Source: Burkholderiales bacterium
GTDB taxonomy: Bacteria; Pseudomonadota; Gammaproteobacteria; Burkholderiales; Burkholderiaceae_C
Direction: 5' to 3'
Assembly: GCA_021414305.1 (NCBI GenBank)
Contig: JAIOOS010000012.1
Coordinates: 1-64,000 of the forward strand
Length of the DNA: 64,000 bases
The notes under the pieces were generated by a model, which was not told the DNA's origin, did no database searches, and saw nothing but the letters and a program-made list of their open reading frames with translations. The position numbers were made by a program, and so were the translations under genes. Positions 7,587 to 14,523 of the stretch are shown piece by piece (position 1 is the first letter of the stretch; every line of letters starts with the position of its first letter).

Positions 7587-7658
7587 CCCCTCCATCGAGC
7601 GGACGTTCCAAAGGCCGCTTCGCGCCCTTTGGCCCGCCGCTCATGTCGAACGTTAGCC
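7581..7658 (+). repeat. attC site 16
   Basis: Left ACCTAAC with the upstream stop, right GTTAGCC. Stem AAAGGCCGCTTCGCGCCCTTT. Confidence 0.9.
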
Positions 7659-7661
7659 ACC

Positions 7662-8129
7662 ATGCGTGACATCGAAGCAGCCACAACTCCCATTCCGTCT
7701 CGGCGCGCAGTCTTGGCGCAAGCGGTCGTAGCAGCGGCTGTCGTCTCTTTGCCTCGCACTGTCTCTTCCGCCGAACCCGCAGAAACCACCTTCAGGCCCG
7801 AACGGCGTTGGTACGAAGCCGCGGCCTCCATGGAGCGCCTAGCCACGTCGTGGGGGGATCAGCCCTACGGAGCTGTGCTGGTGGCCGGCCGCACCATCAT
7901 CGGCGAGGGCCCGAGCCGAGTAGTCAAGCTTGGCGATCCCACGGCGCATGCCGAGAGAGAGGCGATTCGCGATGCGCAGCGTCGCCTCGGCCGCCTTGTC
8001 CTGGCAGGAAGCGTGCTCTATTCAACGTCACGGCCCTGTCGCATGTGCGAGGCGGCGGCTGCCGAGGCCAACGTCGCGCGAATGGTCTATGGCGCGGAGC
8101 TGAACGATGCGGGCGCACCCAAGCAGTAG
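7662..8129 (+). CDS. Tat-exported nucleoside deaminase-like protein
   Basis: This 155-residue protein combines a twin-arginine signal (SRRAVLAQAVVAAAVVSLP, residues 13-31) with a cytidine/guanine deaminase-fold domain. The zinc motif pieces are AHAERE (catalytic Glu, metal His) and PCRMCEAA (PCxxC). Known relatives deaminate guanine, cytosine or tRNA adenosine in the cytoplasm. An exported version would act on extracellular bases or related compounds, or may have a new substrate. A Tat signal suits a folded zinc enzyme. ATG begins four bases after the attC. Confidence 0.8.
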   Translation: MRDIEAATTPIPSRRAVLAQAVVAAAVVSLPRTVSSAEPAETTFRPERRWYEAAASMERLATSWGDQPYGAVLVAGRTIIGEGPSRVVKLGDPTAHAEREAIRDAQRRLGRLVLAGSVLYSTSRPCRMCEAAAAEANVARMVYGAELNDAGAPKQ

Positions 8130-8153
8130 GCCGAGCCGTTTGCCGGGCGTGGC

Positions 8154-8231
8154 GGCTAACCCCTCCATCGAGCGGACGTCCCAAAGGCCGCTTCGCGCCC
8201 TTTGCGCCGCCGCTCATGTCGAACGTTAGGT
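8154..8231 (+). repeat. attC site 17
   Basis: Left GGCTAAC and right GTTAGGT. Stem AAAGGCCGCTTCGCGCCCTTT with GCG in place of GCC. Confidence 0.9.
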
Positions 8232-8234
8232 CCC

Positions 8235-8825
8235 TTGTTTCGCTCGTCGCAATGGCAACGGCCGAGTTGGGCGGCCAGAGTCGTAGCGTCGGCAGCATCC
8301 GGTGCATTCGTATGCGCCACGCTGCTAGTTCTAGACGTTGCGCGCCGCGCTTCGCCTCCAATAGTGCCAGCCGCGCGCATGCCTGTCTGGCTTTTGCCGG
8401 TTCGACCGGGCGCCCAGGCCCCGCAAGAGTCGGTTCTGTCGTCGCAGCCCGCCGCCAAGGGCAGGGCCGCACGTCCTTCGCCACAACTAATTCGCGCGGT
8501 CCCCGAGCGATTGCCTAGCGTGGCCGACTCTGCCACGCCAACAATCAACGCCGAGCCCGTTGCCGCCTCGCCTCCCGCAAGCTCTCCGCTGCGGTTGGAC
8601 AACCAGGCCATCCGTAAGGCCCTCGCGGGCTCGGAGAGCGCGGTTCGCAGGATGGCCCGCGCAAGCGGGTCAGAGCTAGACTCACCACGCCACTCGCCAA
8701 CTGCTCAGTTCGGCTCAGCGGTGGCCGAGAGCGCGGTCCCTGACTGTCTAGCGCCAAGCGAGTATGGAAGTTTGCTGTCGGCGCCAATCATCGCGGTGCA
8801 AGCGTTGCGCGGAAAATGCAAGTAG
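8235..8825 (+). CDS. Single-span membrane protein with Pro/Ala-rich periplasmic part
   Basis: This 196-residue protein starts at TTG four bases after the attC; longer frames only read back through the attC. One hydrophobic segment lies at about 14-35 (VVASAASGAFVCATLLVLDV). The rest is low complexity, rich in Pro, Ala and Ser, with no recognised domain. The orientation resembles a membrane anchor with an exported tail. Function is unknown. Codon use looks coding, but the start is uncertain. Confidence 0.5.
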   Translation: MFRSSQWQRPSWAARVVASAASGAFVCATLLVLDVARRASPPIVPAARMPVWLLPVRPGAQAPQESVLSSQPAAKGRAARPSPQLIRAVPERLPSVADSATPTINAEPVAASPPASSPLRLDNQAIRKALAGSESAVRRMARASGSELDSPRHSPTAQFGSAVAESAVPDCLAPSEYGSLLSAPIIAVQALRGKCK

Positions 8826-8835
8826 TCATGCAGGA

Positions 8836-8913
8836 ACCTAACCCCTCCATCGAGCGGACATCCTCCGGCAGGCTGCGCCTGCCTACGGCTGCCGCTCATG
8901 TCGAACGTTAGGT
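8836..8913 (+). repeat. attC site 18
   Basis: Left ACCTAAC and right GTTAGGT. Stem GGCAGGCTGCGCCTGCC. Confidence 0.9.
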
Positions 8914-8930
8914 CCCACTAGAGTACCGCT

Positions 8931-9488
8931 GTGCCTACGCGAGAGTTCGTGCTTGAAGACGGCACGTGGTGGACCACCACTGCCGTACTCCCATCGTGGA
9001 GTGGCTTTCAGAGAAGGGACGGTCCCTACGGCGCCGCGAGCTCAACAGCGCCTTCAAGTGGGGAAGTCAAGATACTCTTCGCGCCGGAGGGTCGTGGCAA
9101 CGAGCCGCTAACTGCGAACGAGCGGTCCCTGGTCGGGTGGATAGTCGAAAACGAGGCGCTGGTGGCTGACGCCTTGCTGAAGGCACTGTGGGCGAAATAC
9201 CCTGAACTGCAACATCTCTACGCCTGCGACGAAGAGGAAATGGCGAAGTACCTACCCGACGTAAACGACGTTCAAGGCTTTCGTCACCTCATCGGTCTTC
9301 ACTGCATCCACGTCCACCCACTAGAAGCGGATGGCATGCCATATGCCGGATATGAACTCGGTTGTACTTGGGATGCTGAGCATGGCCTTGGCGTTCTCAT
9401 GCATGGCACGAAAGTCCTCGAGATCGGCGGTGCCGATACGGCACTACTCCTCTGGTTGGCTGAGCAGTATGCCAAGGGTGAGACCTAA
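8931..9488 (+). CDS. DUF6985-type protein
   Basis: This 185-residue soluble protein starts with GTG. The conserved-looking parts are WSGFQRRDGPYG near 23-34, FAPEGRG near 50, LIGLHCIHVHPLEADG near 122-137, and YELGCTWDAEHGLGVLMHG plus EIGGADTA near 142-172. This matches my memory of the DUF6985 family, common near polymorphic-toxin immunity genes. Its biochemical role is unknown. A TAGAGT hexamer lies seven bases before the start. The stop TAA is in the attC. Confidence 0.65.
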   Translation: MPTREFVLEDGTWWTTTAVLPSWSGFQRRDGPYGAASSTAPSSGEVKILFAPEGRGNEPLTANERSLVGWIVENEALVADALLKALWAKYPELQHLYACDEEEMAKYLPDVNDVQGFRHLIGLHCIHVHPLEADGMPYAGYELGCTWDAEHGLGVLMHGTKVLEIGGADTALLLWLAEQYAKGET

Positions 9489-9560
9489 CCCCTCCATCGA
9501 GCGGACGTCCTCCGGCAGGCTTCGCCTGCATACGGTCGCCGCTCATGTCGAACGTTATGC
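9483..9560 (+). repeat. attC site 19
   Basis: Left ACCTAAC with the upstream stop, right GTTATGC (one change in the box). Stem GGCAGGC-TTCG-CCTGC. Confidence 0.88.
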
Positions 9561-9590
9561 CCCACCGGCGTCGTCGCCTTGGCGCGAGCG

Positions 9591-9622
9591 TTGACAAGCC
9601 ACATTATTGTAGCTACAGTAAT
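9591..9622 (+). promoter_or_regulatory. brnTA promoter with palindromic operator
   Basis: A TTGACA -35 box (9591-9596) and a TACAGT -10 box (9614-9619) are separated by 17 bp. Overlapping the -10 is a 20-bp near-perfect palindrome at 9603-9622 centred on TGTAGCTACA. BrnA antitoxins autoregulate by binding such sites, so this is the likely operator. It is the clearest promoter in the attC zone and lies inside the cassette. Confidence 0.8.
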
Positions 9623-9624
9623 GC

Positions 9625-9829
9625 GTGCGAATCGAGTTCGATCCCGCGAAGGATGAAGCCAACCTAGCGAAGCATGGTGTGTCTTTGACTTTGGCGGCAG
9701 ATCGCCCTCGCACCGAAGACGGAGATCCTGTACTACGTGGCGTTTGTAGGTCGGGGCCAAACGCGCAGGATCATCAGCCTCCGCCGGGCCAACAGGCGTG
9801 AGGTAAAGCACTATGTCCAAAGTCTCTAA
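9625..9829 (+). pseudogene. brnT: Broken BrnT toxin
   Basis: The frame opens with VRIEFDPAKDEANLAKHGVS, the BrnT N-terminus, and runs out of frame after about LTLAAD. The correct C-terminus reappears in another frame (YYVAFVGRG, TRRIISLRRANRREVKHY) and ends at TAA 9827-9829, overlapping brnA as in intact operons. The stretch is about 205 bp where a full gene needs about 280, so both an internal deletion and a frameshift are present. The catalytic ribonuclease fold cannot form. Confidence 0.85.
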
Positions 9830-10112
9830 GCGGCCATCGGTTGTCGTGCCTACGGTTGCGCAAGACCGTGCCATCAACGCTGCGGCGAAGGCCGATCCCG
9901 ACGCTCAGCCGCTGACTCCCAAGCAGTTGAAGTCGATGGTTCCTCTGCGAACACTTCGAGGTCGTCCAAAGTCGGCGAACCCAAAGCAACTGGTCTCGGT
10001 TCGCTACAGCGCCGAAGTCCTGGAGTACTTCAAGTCCACAGGTGAAGGCTGGCAATCGCGAATGGACGGCGTACTTCGCGAGTACGTCACACGCCGCTCT
10101 CGTCGGGCATAA
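9813..10112 (+). CDS. brnA: BrnA family antitoxin
   Basis: This 99-residue protein ends in a ribbon-helix-helix domain (QLVSVRYSAEVLEYFKSTGE, then WQSRMDGVLREYV), typical of BrnA, which neutralises BrnT and represses the operon. It starts with ATG inside the end of the broken brnT, the usual overlap. The gene is intact while its toxin is dead. It could still repress the promoter at 9591 or protect against a related BrnT elsewhere. Confidence 0.88.
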   Translation: MSKVSKRPSVVVPTVAQDRAINAAAKADPDAQPLTPKQLKSMVPLRTLRGRPKSANPKQLVSVRYSAEVLEYFKSTGEGWQSRMDGVLREYVTRRSRRA

Positions 10113-10119
10113 GCGTGGC

Positions 10120-10197
10120 GCCTAACCCCTCCATCGAGCGCACGTTCCAAAGGCCGCTTCGCGCCCTTTGCCCCGCCGCTCATGTCGCACGTTAGGC
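10120..10197 (+). repeat. attC site 20
   Basis: Left GCCTAAC and right GTTAGGC. Stem AAAGGCCGCTTCGCGCCCTTT, 78 bp. Confidence 0.92.
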
Positions 10198-10234
10198 GCC
10201 ACAAGCGCCTGCTTCAATTCTCGAAGGCCCACAA

Positions 10235-10630
10235 ATGACAGCAACATGCGCCTGCGGGCAGGCTTCCATCACCGTGAATGCAATGCCCACCATGCATGGC
10301 GTCTGCCACTGCACGAACTGCAAGCGCAGAACTGGTAGCGCCTTCGGAATCTCGGCCTACTTCGATCGAACCGCCGTGGTTGGCAGCGCGGGGCAAACGA
10401 ATGTCTATGGGTTTCACCACGCGCAGCAGGACCACGACCAGGAGCGCCACTTCTGCGCGGTCTGCGGCACCACCCTCTTCTGGTTCGTATCGGCACTTCC
10501 GGAGAAGATCGGCATCGCGGGCGGTTGCTTCGCAGATGGAGGTCTTCCAGAACCCACGTACTCGGTCACCGAGAGTAAGAAGGAAGCATGGGTTTCGCTT
10601 CCTGGCCATTGGCAGGCGTACCAACAGTGA
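10235..10630 (+). CDS. GFA family zinc protein
   Basis: This 131-residue protein has the zinc-binding cysteines of the glutathione-dependent formaldehyde-activating (GFA) family: CACG at 5-8, CHCTNCKRRTG near 24-34 and CAVCGT near 70. Family members form S-hydroxymethyl-glutathione or are of unknown substrate. ATG 10235 lies 38 bp after the attC end. Three further GFA genes lie at 18388, 25763 and 52206, all in the attC-less zone. Confidence 0.88.
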   Translation: MTATCACGQASITVNAMPTMHGVCHCTNCKRRTGSAFGISAYFDRTAVVGSAGQTNVYGFHHAQQDHDQERHFCAVCGTTLFWFVSALPEKIGIAGGCFADGGLPEPTYSVTESKKEAWVSLPGHWQAYQQ

Positions 10631-10637
10631 GCGCGGC

Positions 10638-10668
10638 GCCTACCCCCTCCATCGAGCGGACGTTAGGC
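10638..10668 (+). repeat. Collapsed 31-bp attC (site 21)
   Basis: The left part GCCTACCCCCTCCATCGAGC is followed directly by GGACGTTAGGC. The whole central stem and right arm are deleted, and AAC is changed to ACC. Both end boxes can still pair, but the extrahelical bases needed by the integrase are gone. It separates the GFA and SDR genes. Confidence 0.85.
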
Positions 10669-10686
10669 CCCAAACTACCGATCCTC

Positions 10687-11409
10687 ATGCGTTTCGCAAT
10701 ACTGACTGGTGGCTCCAAGGGCCTCGGCCTCGCCCTCTGTGAAACACTTGCTGAACGCGGCTACCGCGTTCTCGAGTTTTCGCGAAACGCGCCTCACGCC
10801 CACTCGGTTCAGATAGACCTTTCTTCGACCAGGGATAGCCATCGAATCGCAGGTGCCGCGATCGCCTCCCTTGGTGGCGATAACGTCGAAGAACTCCTCG
10901 CTATCAACAATGCTGGAACACTGGATCCGATCGGTCCTGCCTCTCGCAAAGAGCCAGCCGCAATACTCGCCAATCTGAATACGAACTTCACGTCCGCCAT
11001 TCTCGTCCTCGCGGAGATCGTCACCCACTTCCAAGCCACCGCATGTCGCAAGGTACTGGCTGACAATTCGTCTGGAGCAGCTCTGAAAGGCTACGCGGGA
11101 TGGTCGCTGTACTGTGCAGCCAAAGCGGGGATGGAGAACTACATCCGTGCGCTGGCACTAGAACAGCAACGCGAGCCTCATCCGTTCATTCCTGTCAACG
11201 TCGACCCAGGCGTCATAGACACCGAGATGCAAGCCCTCATTCGCAGTTCATTGGCATCAGACTTCCCGGAGATCGAGCGCTTCATCAAGCGAAAGGAACA
11301 GGGTGCACTAGTTCAACCGGTGAAAGTCGCTGCCGCGGTCTGCCGAATCCTCGAACTACCAGCGCTCTCCTTCGGCGCACGCTACGAGGTCAGCGACCAT
11401 GGGGCCTAA
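10687..11409 (+). CDS. SDR family NAD(P)-dependent oxidoreductase
   Basis: This 240-residue short-chain dehydrogenase has a Rossmann motif TGGSKGLG at 7-14, NNAG near 77-80, a catalytic Tyr in LYCAAKAG and the Lys four residues later, and PGVIDTEMQ after it. The layout resembles benzil reductase or sepiapterin reductase-like SDRs. It reduces a carbonyl with NAD(P)H in the cytoplasm; the substrate is unknown. ATG 10687 was chosen; a longer frame would only read back through the collapsed attC. The stop lies in the next attC. Confidence 0.88.
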   Translation: MRFAILTGGSKGLGLALCETLAERGYRVLEFSRNAPHAHSVQIDLSSTRDSHRIAGAAIASLGGDNVEELLAINNAGTLDPIGPASRKEPAAILANLNTNFTSAILVLAEIVTHFQATACRKVLADNSSGAALKGYAGWSLYCAAKAGMENYIRALALEQQREPHPFIPVNVDPGVIDTEMQALIRSSLASDFPEIERFIKRKEQGALVQPVKVAAAVCRILELPALSFGARYEVSDHGA

Positions 11410-11474
11410 CCCTGCCATCGAGGGATGCCTGGAAAGCTACGCCCTTTAGTCACCCCTCATGTCAAACGTTAGGC
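11404..11474 (+). repeat. attC site 22, shortened stem
   Basis: Left GCCTAAC, with the upstream stop; right GTTAGGC. It is only 71 bp, and the left and right arms (GAGGGATGCCTGG / CCCTTTAGTCACCCCTC) are asymmetric. Confidence 0.85.
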
Positions 11475-11497
11475 CCCACAAGACCAATGCTCCTGCC

Positions 11498-12046
11498 GTG
11501 CAACGTCTTCCTCTGGAAACCCCCTCGGTTCGACTGCGCCACTTCGTACCAGAAGACGCGGCGCCAATGATGGCGCTGAACGCAGAGTCGTCCACGAGCC
11601 ACTGGCTCCCGTCGCACGTCTATCCGACCCTCGAGGACGCCTCGTCCCGGCTGAGGTTCCTGATCTCCTGCTACTCGGCGCCCGGCCACCCGCAGCGGGG
11701 ACCGTACGTCTTGGCAGTCGAACACAAGGACGAGGGGAAGTTACTTGGGCATGTTGGCTTCAGCCCTTTCGACGACGAAGTCGAAGTCTCCTACGCCATC
11801 GCCGAGTCCTCCCGTGGCCGCGGCTACGGTACCGACGCGCTTGTTAACGCCTGTAGCTGGCTCGCTGACACGTTCGCCGTGTCGCGGGTTATCGCTCTCA
11901 CCGAATCCGCGAATGTCAGCTCGCGCCGTCTACTCGACCGAGCGTCCTTCGTCCGTGTGCACGAGTCAGCCATGATGTTCCAGGGCCACGAGCAGCTGGT
12001 CAGTCGCTACCATTGGCACCCGCCGGGCAACCGCGGTGTGGCCTAA
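11498..12046 (+). CDS. GNAT family N-acetyltransferase, RimJ-like
   Basis: This protein has 182 residues from GTG 11498. It starts RLPLETPSVRLRHFVPEDA, as RimJ/RimL-type enzymes do. The acetyl-CoA loop is SSRGRGYGTDAL near 106-117, followed by ESANVSSRRLLDRASFVRV. An in-frame ATG at 11459 lies in the right arm of the preceding attC and would add MSNVR plus eight residues. If used, the start codon would come from the neighbouring cassette. The stop TAA is in the next attC. Confidence 0.85.
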   Translation: MQRLPLETPSVRLRHFVPEDAAPMMALNAESSTSHWLPSHVYPTLEDASSRLRFLISCYSAPGHPQRGPYVLAVEHKDEGKLLGHVGFSPFDDEVEVSYAIAESSRGRGYGTDALVNACSWLADTFAVSRVIALTESANVSSRRLLDRASFVRVHESAMMFQGHEQLVSRYHWHPPGNRGVA

Positions 12047-12118
12047 CCCCTCCATAGAGCGGACGTCCCAAAGGCCGCTTCGCGCCGTTTGGTCAGCCGC
12101 TCATGTCGAACGTTAGGC
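12041..12118 (+). repeat. attC site 23
   Basis: Left GCCTAAC, with the upstream stop; right GTTAGGC. Stem AAAGGCCGCTTCGCGCCGTTT. Confidence 0.9.
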
Positions 12119-12141
12119 CCTTGACCTTTCTCCTCCTGGCT

Positions 12142-12384
12142 GTGAAGAATCCAGCGTCCTTGGTACACACGCTTGTCAAGCTCATGGCCGTTGTGTGCCT
12201 GTCTTGCATCGCCACCCTCCAAGGGTGTTCCTCCCAACAGATCTATGGCGCGGGCCAGGCTTGGCAACGGCAAGAGTGCAACAAGATTGCGGACGCCCAG
12301 GAACGCGGCCGCTGTATGGCAAGCGCAAGTAGTTCGTACGAAGAGTACAAACGCCAAGCTGAGGCGGCGAAGACCAAGAACTAG
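12142..12384 (+). CDS. Small lipoprotein, unknown function
   Basis: This protein has 80 residues from GTG 12142. A signal sequence (LMAVVCLSCIATLQGC) ends in a lipobox, so the mature N-terminus would be a lipidated Cys followed by SSQQ. The exported part is small, with two more cysteines (ECNKI, GRCMAS) and a charged helical tail. Other in-frame starts are TTG 12121, TTG 12160 and ATG 12184; all keep the lipobox. It may be an outer-membrane lipoprotein. Confidence 0.65.
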   Translation: MKNPASLVHTLVKLMAVVCLSCIATLQGCSSQQIYGAGQAWQRQECNKIADAQERGRCMASASSSYEEYKRQAEAAKTKN

Positions 12385-12441
12385 CTGCAGCCGTGGATCG
12401 CACTTCGTTCCCCCACGAATGCCCGCCACTCGCAACGAGGG

Positions 12442-12549
12442 GCCTAACCCTTCGCTCGAACGGACCTCCAACGGCTGGCCGCTCCGGCCGGGTCAGCATG
12501 TTGCCCTGCGCGGCCAGCCGTCTCCGGCCGCTCAATTCAAACGTTAGGT
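12442..12549 (+). repeat. attC site 24, long stem
   Basis: 108 bp, the longest regular site. Left GCCTAAC and right GTTAGGT. The stem contains CGGCTGGCCG...CGGCCAGCCG with an unpaired centre. Confidence 0.88.
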
Positions 12550-12552
12550 GCC

Positions 12553-12795
12553 ATGGTGCCACTGTCAAGTCAACGCGAACTAGAGGTGCTCTTCGGCCCG
12601 TCAGCGCAGATCGAGCGAATCGACATCCCTCTTGGCGCCATGTCCTTCACCGCAGCTCTGGTCACGCCGGAGGAGCAGCTCTTCGTGGTCATCACGTTTC
12701 ACGACGCCAACACGCGAAGGCTCGTGCTTCGCGTGAAGCCTGAGTTCCTGTTGTCTTGGGGAAACTCGTCGCCCTCGGCGGCCGCTCCGGCATGA
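12553..12795 (+). CDS. Small soluble cassette protein
   Basis: This protein has 80 residues and no signal or membrane segment. The pattern (ALVTPEEQLFVVITFHDANTRRLVLRVKPEFLLSW) suggests a compact beta-sheet fold. No family is recognised. ATG starts three bases after the attC end. It is the sole gene of its cassette. Confidence 0.55.
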   Translation: MVPLSSQRELEVLFGPSAQIERIDIPLGAMSFTAALVTPEEQLFVVITFHDANTRRLVLRVKPEFLLSWGNSSPSAAAPA

Positions 12796-12796
12796 A

Positions 12797-12873
12797 ACCT
12801 AACCCCTCCATCGAGCAGACGCCCAAAGGCTGCTTCGCACCCTTTGGCCCGCCGCTCATGTCGAACGCTGGGT
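12797..12873 (+). repeat. attC site 25
   Basis: Left ACCTAAC; the right end is GCTGGGT instead of GTTRRRY, so the crossover T is lost. Stem AAAGGCTGCTTCGCACCCTTT. Confidence 0.85.
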
Positions 12874-12882
12874 CCCTTGGCA

Positions 12883-13401
12883 ATGGCCCGTAACGTCGAA
12901 ATCAAGGCACGGATCGCGAGCGTCGAGTCGCTTCTCGAAAGAGCCACGGCGCTCGCCAGCGAAGGTCCAACCGAGATCGCGCAAGACGACACATTCTTCC
13001 GCTGTGAGTCCGGACGCCTCAAGCTCCGGGACTTTCTCAATGGCAGCGGTGAGCTCATCTACTATCGCCGAGCCAATCAATCGGGCCCGAAGGAGTCTTT
13101 CTACCTTCGCTCTGCCACGTCCACACCTGACGTCCTTCGAGAGTCGCTCTCCCTTGCATACGGCCAGACGGGTCGCGTCGTCAAGCACCGCACGCTCTTT
13201 CTCGTTGGCCGCACTCGCGTTCACCTCGACAGAGTGCAAGGGTTGGGTCACTTCCTGGAATTGGAGGTCGTGCTCGCTGAGAATGAAGCGTCAGAGGCAG
13301 GTGTGCGCGAAGCGCACGAACTCATGCGTCGGCTTGGCATCGAGCCACACCAGCTGGTTGAGGGAGCCTATGTCGAGCTGTTTAGCGGAAAAGGCATCTA
13401 A
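12883..13401 (+). CDS. CYTH domain (class IV adenylate cyclase-like) protein
   Basis: This 172-residue protein starts MARNVEIKARIAS, carrying the N-terminal acidic/Lys motif of the CYTH triphosphate tunnel fold (ExExK; here VEIK with one acidic position changed). Later elements are GRLKLRDF, LIYYRRANQ, KHRTLFLVGRTRVHLDRV and FLELEVVL near the C-terminus. Relatives hydrolyse or cyclise triphosphates (CyaB, ThTPase). It acts in the cytoplasm; the substrate is uncertain. The stop lies in the next attC. Confidence 0.85.
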   Translation: MARNVEIKARIASVESLLERATALASEGPTEIAQDDTFFRCESGRLKLRDFLNGSGELIYYRRANQSGPKESFYLRSATSTPDVLRESLSLAYGQTGRVVKHRTLFLVGRTRVHLDRVQGLGHFLELEVVLAENEASEAGVREAHELMRRLGIEPHQLVEGAYVELFSGKGI

Positions 13402-13473
13402 CCCCTCCATCGAGGGGACATCCTCCGGCAGGCTTCGCCTGCCTACGACTGCCGCTTATGTCGAGCGTTGGAC
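13396..13473 (+). repeat. attC site 26
   Basis: Left ATCTAAC with the upstream stop, right GTTGGAC. Stem GGCAGGC-TTCG-CCTGCC; the right arm has TTATG instead of TCATG. Confidence 0.88.
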
Positions 13474-13530
13474 AACATGAACGCCTTTCGAGGATCATCT
13501 CCTATCGTCCGACTGACGGGATGAATTCAA

Positions 13531-13929
13531 ATGCTTCGTTTCATGGCTTTGGTCGCAGCACTGGCTGGTCTTTTCGCAGCGGTCTCCGCTCTTTCAGCCG
13601 CCCCCTTGAACAAGTGCGTCGTGAACGGTACGGTCACTTATCAGCAAGGCCTCTGTCCGTCGGACCAGGCTCGCAAGGAGCCCACGGTCCAAGACCTGAA
13701 CGCCGCTGAGAAGGCAAGGCGTGCGGCGGCTGCGTCGTCACCTTCCACCAGAATTACGACTACGGCAAGCAGCCCTGTCAGTGGCGGCTTCACTTGTGAT
13801 GGGCGAACGTACTGCTCACAGATGACCTCGTGTGCAGAAGCCAGGTATTTTCTTGTCAACTGCGCTGGCGTGAAAATGGATGGTGACAGGAATGGGATTC
13901 CCTGCGAGAAGCAGTGGTGCACGCGCTGA
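13531..13929 (+). CDS. Secreted DUF4124 / excalibur calcium-binding protein
   Basis: This 132-residue protein has a signal peptide (LVAALAGLFAAVSALSAA), then a DUF4124-like segment (LNKCVVNGTVTYQQGLCP), a Ser/Thr-rich linker and a C-terminal excalibur domain (YCSQMTSCAEARYFLVNC, then DGDRNGIPCEKQWC). The excalibur motif DxDxDGxxCE binds calcium outside the cytoplasm, often next to nuclease domains. No nuclease is present here. ATG 13531 is preceded by a 57-bp leader. No attC separates it from the gene at 14016. Confidence 0.8.
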   Translation: MLRFMALVAALAGLFAAVSALSAAPLNKCVVNGTVTYQQGLCPSDQARKEPTVQDLNAAEKARRAAAASSPSTRITTTASSPVSGGFTCDGRTYCSQMTSCAEARYFLVNCAGVKMDGDRNGIPCEKQWCTR

Positions 13930-14015
13930 GACAAGCTATCCGATCGGAGACCATGGTCGACCGAAGTGTTCGCAACACGTGAGACCTCCGGCACGACCGC
14001 AAAGTCGCCTAGATC

Positions 14016-14390
14016 ATGCCCTATAGGCTCACCTGGGAAACTTGCGGCGTGTACCGCCAGTACTTTGGCGACGTCACGATCGCTGAACGTCGCGCGTCGT
14101 TCGAGGCTATCTGCAGCGATCGCCGATTCGACGACCTACACTACGTGATCACGAACTACCTTGAAGTCCGAGCGTATGAAATTACAAGTGCAGCAACAGC
14201 CGAAATCGCTGCACTTCACATCGGGCCGCTCCGCACCAATCCCCGTATCGCGATTGCCGCCGTCGCGACCAGACCTGACATTGTTGCGGCAATTCAGGAC
14301 TTCATCGCCCAGGGATTTATCGTCGCGCCGTATCGCGTCTTTCCGGCTCTCGAGGAGGCCAGATCTTGGACCGACGAGGTGTGCCGATGA
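14016..14390 (+). CDS. Conserved cassette protein, STAS-like guess
   Basis: This 124-residue soluble protein starts MPYRLTWETCGVYRQYFGDVT and continues with ASFEAICSDRRFDDLHYVITNYLEV and PRIAIAAVATRPDIVAAIQ. The alternating strand/helix pattern is compatible with a SpoIIAA/STAS-like fold, which is only a guess. There is no attC between it and the upstream excalibur gene, so the two may form one cassette or a fused pair. Confidence 0.6.
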   Translation: MPYRLTWETCGVYRQYFGDVTIAERRASFEAICSDRRFDDLHYVITNYLEVRAYEITSAATAEIAALHIGPLRTNPRIAIAAVATRPDIVAAIQDFIAQGFIVAPYRVFPALEEARSWTDEVCR

Positions 14391-14430
14391 CCACCCTCGA
14401 GGTCAAGAAGGCGGATTTGCGGCGAATGGC

Positions 14431-14508
14431 GCCTGACTCCTCCGTCGAGCGGAAGTTCCAAAGGCCGCTTCGCGCCCTTTGGTCCACCGCTCATGTCGAA
14501 CGTTAGGC
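14431..14508 (+). repeat. attC site 27
   Basis: The left end is GCCTGAC (AAC changed to GAC), the first of this kind; right GTTAGGC. Stem AAAGGCCGCTTCGCGCCCTTT. Confidence 0.88.
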
Positions 14509-14523
14509 CCCACGGAGACGTCA

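Noticed and set aside
2736..13401. ORFs starting MARRSCRTLGP or MRRRSCRTLGP before cassette genes
   Set aside because: These residues are the attC right arm read in one frame. True starts lie after the attC; only at 11459 is an attC-derived start plausible, in another frame.
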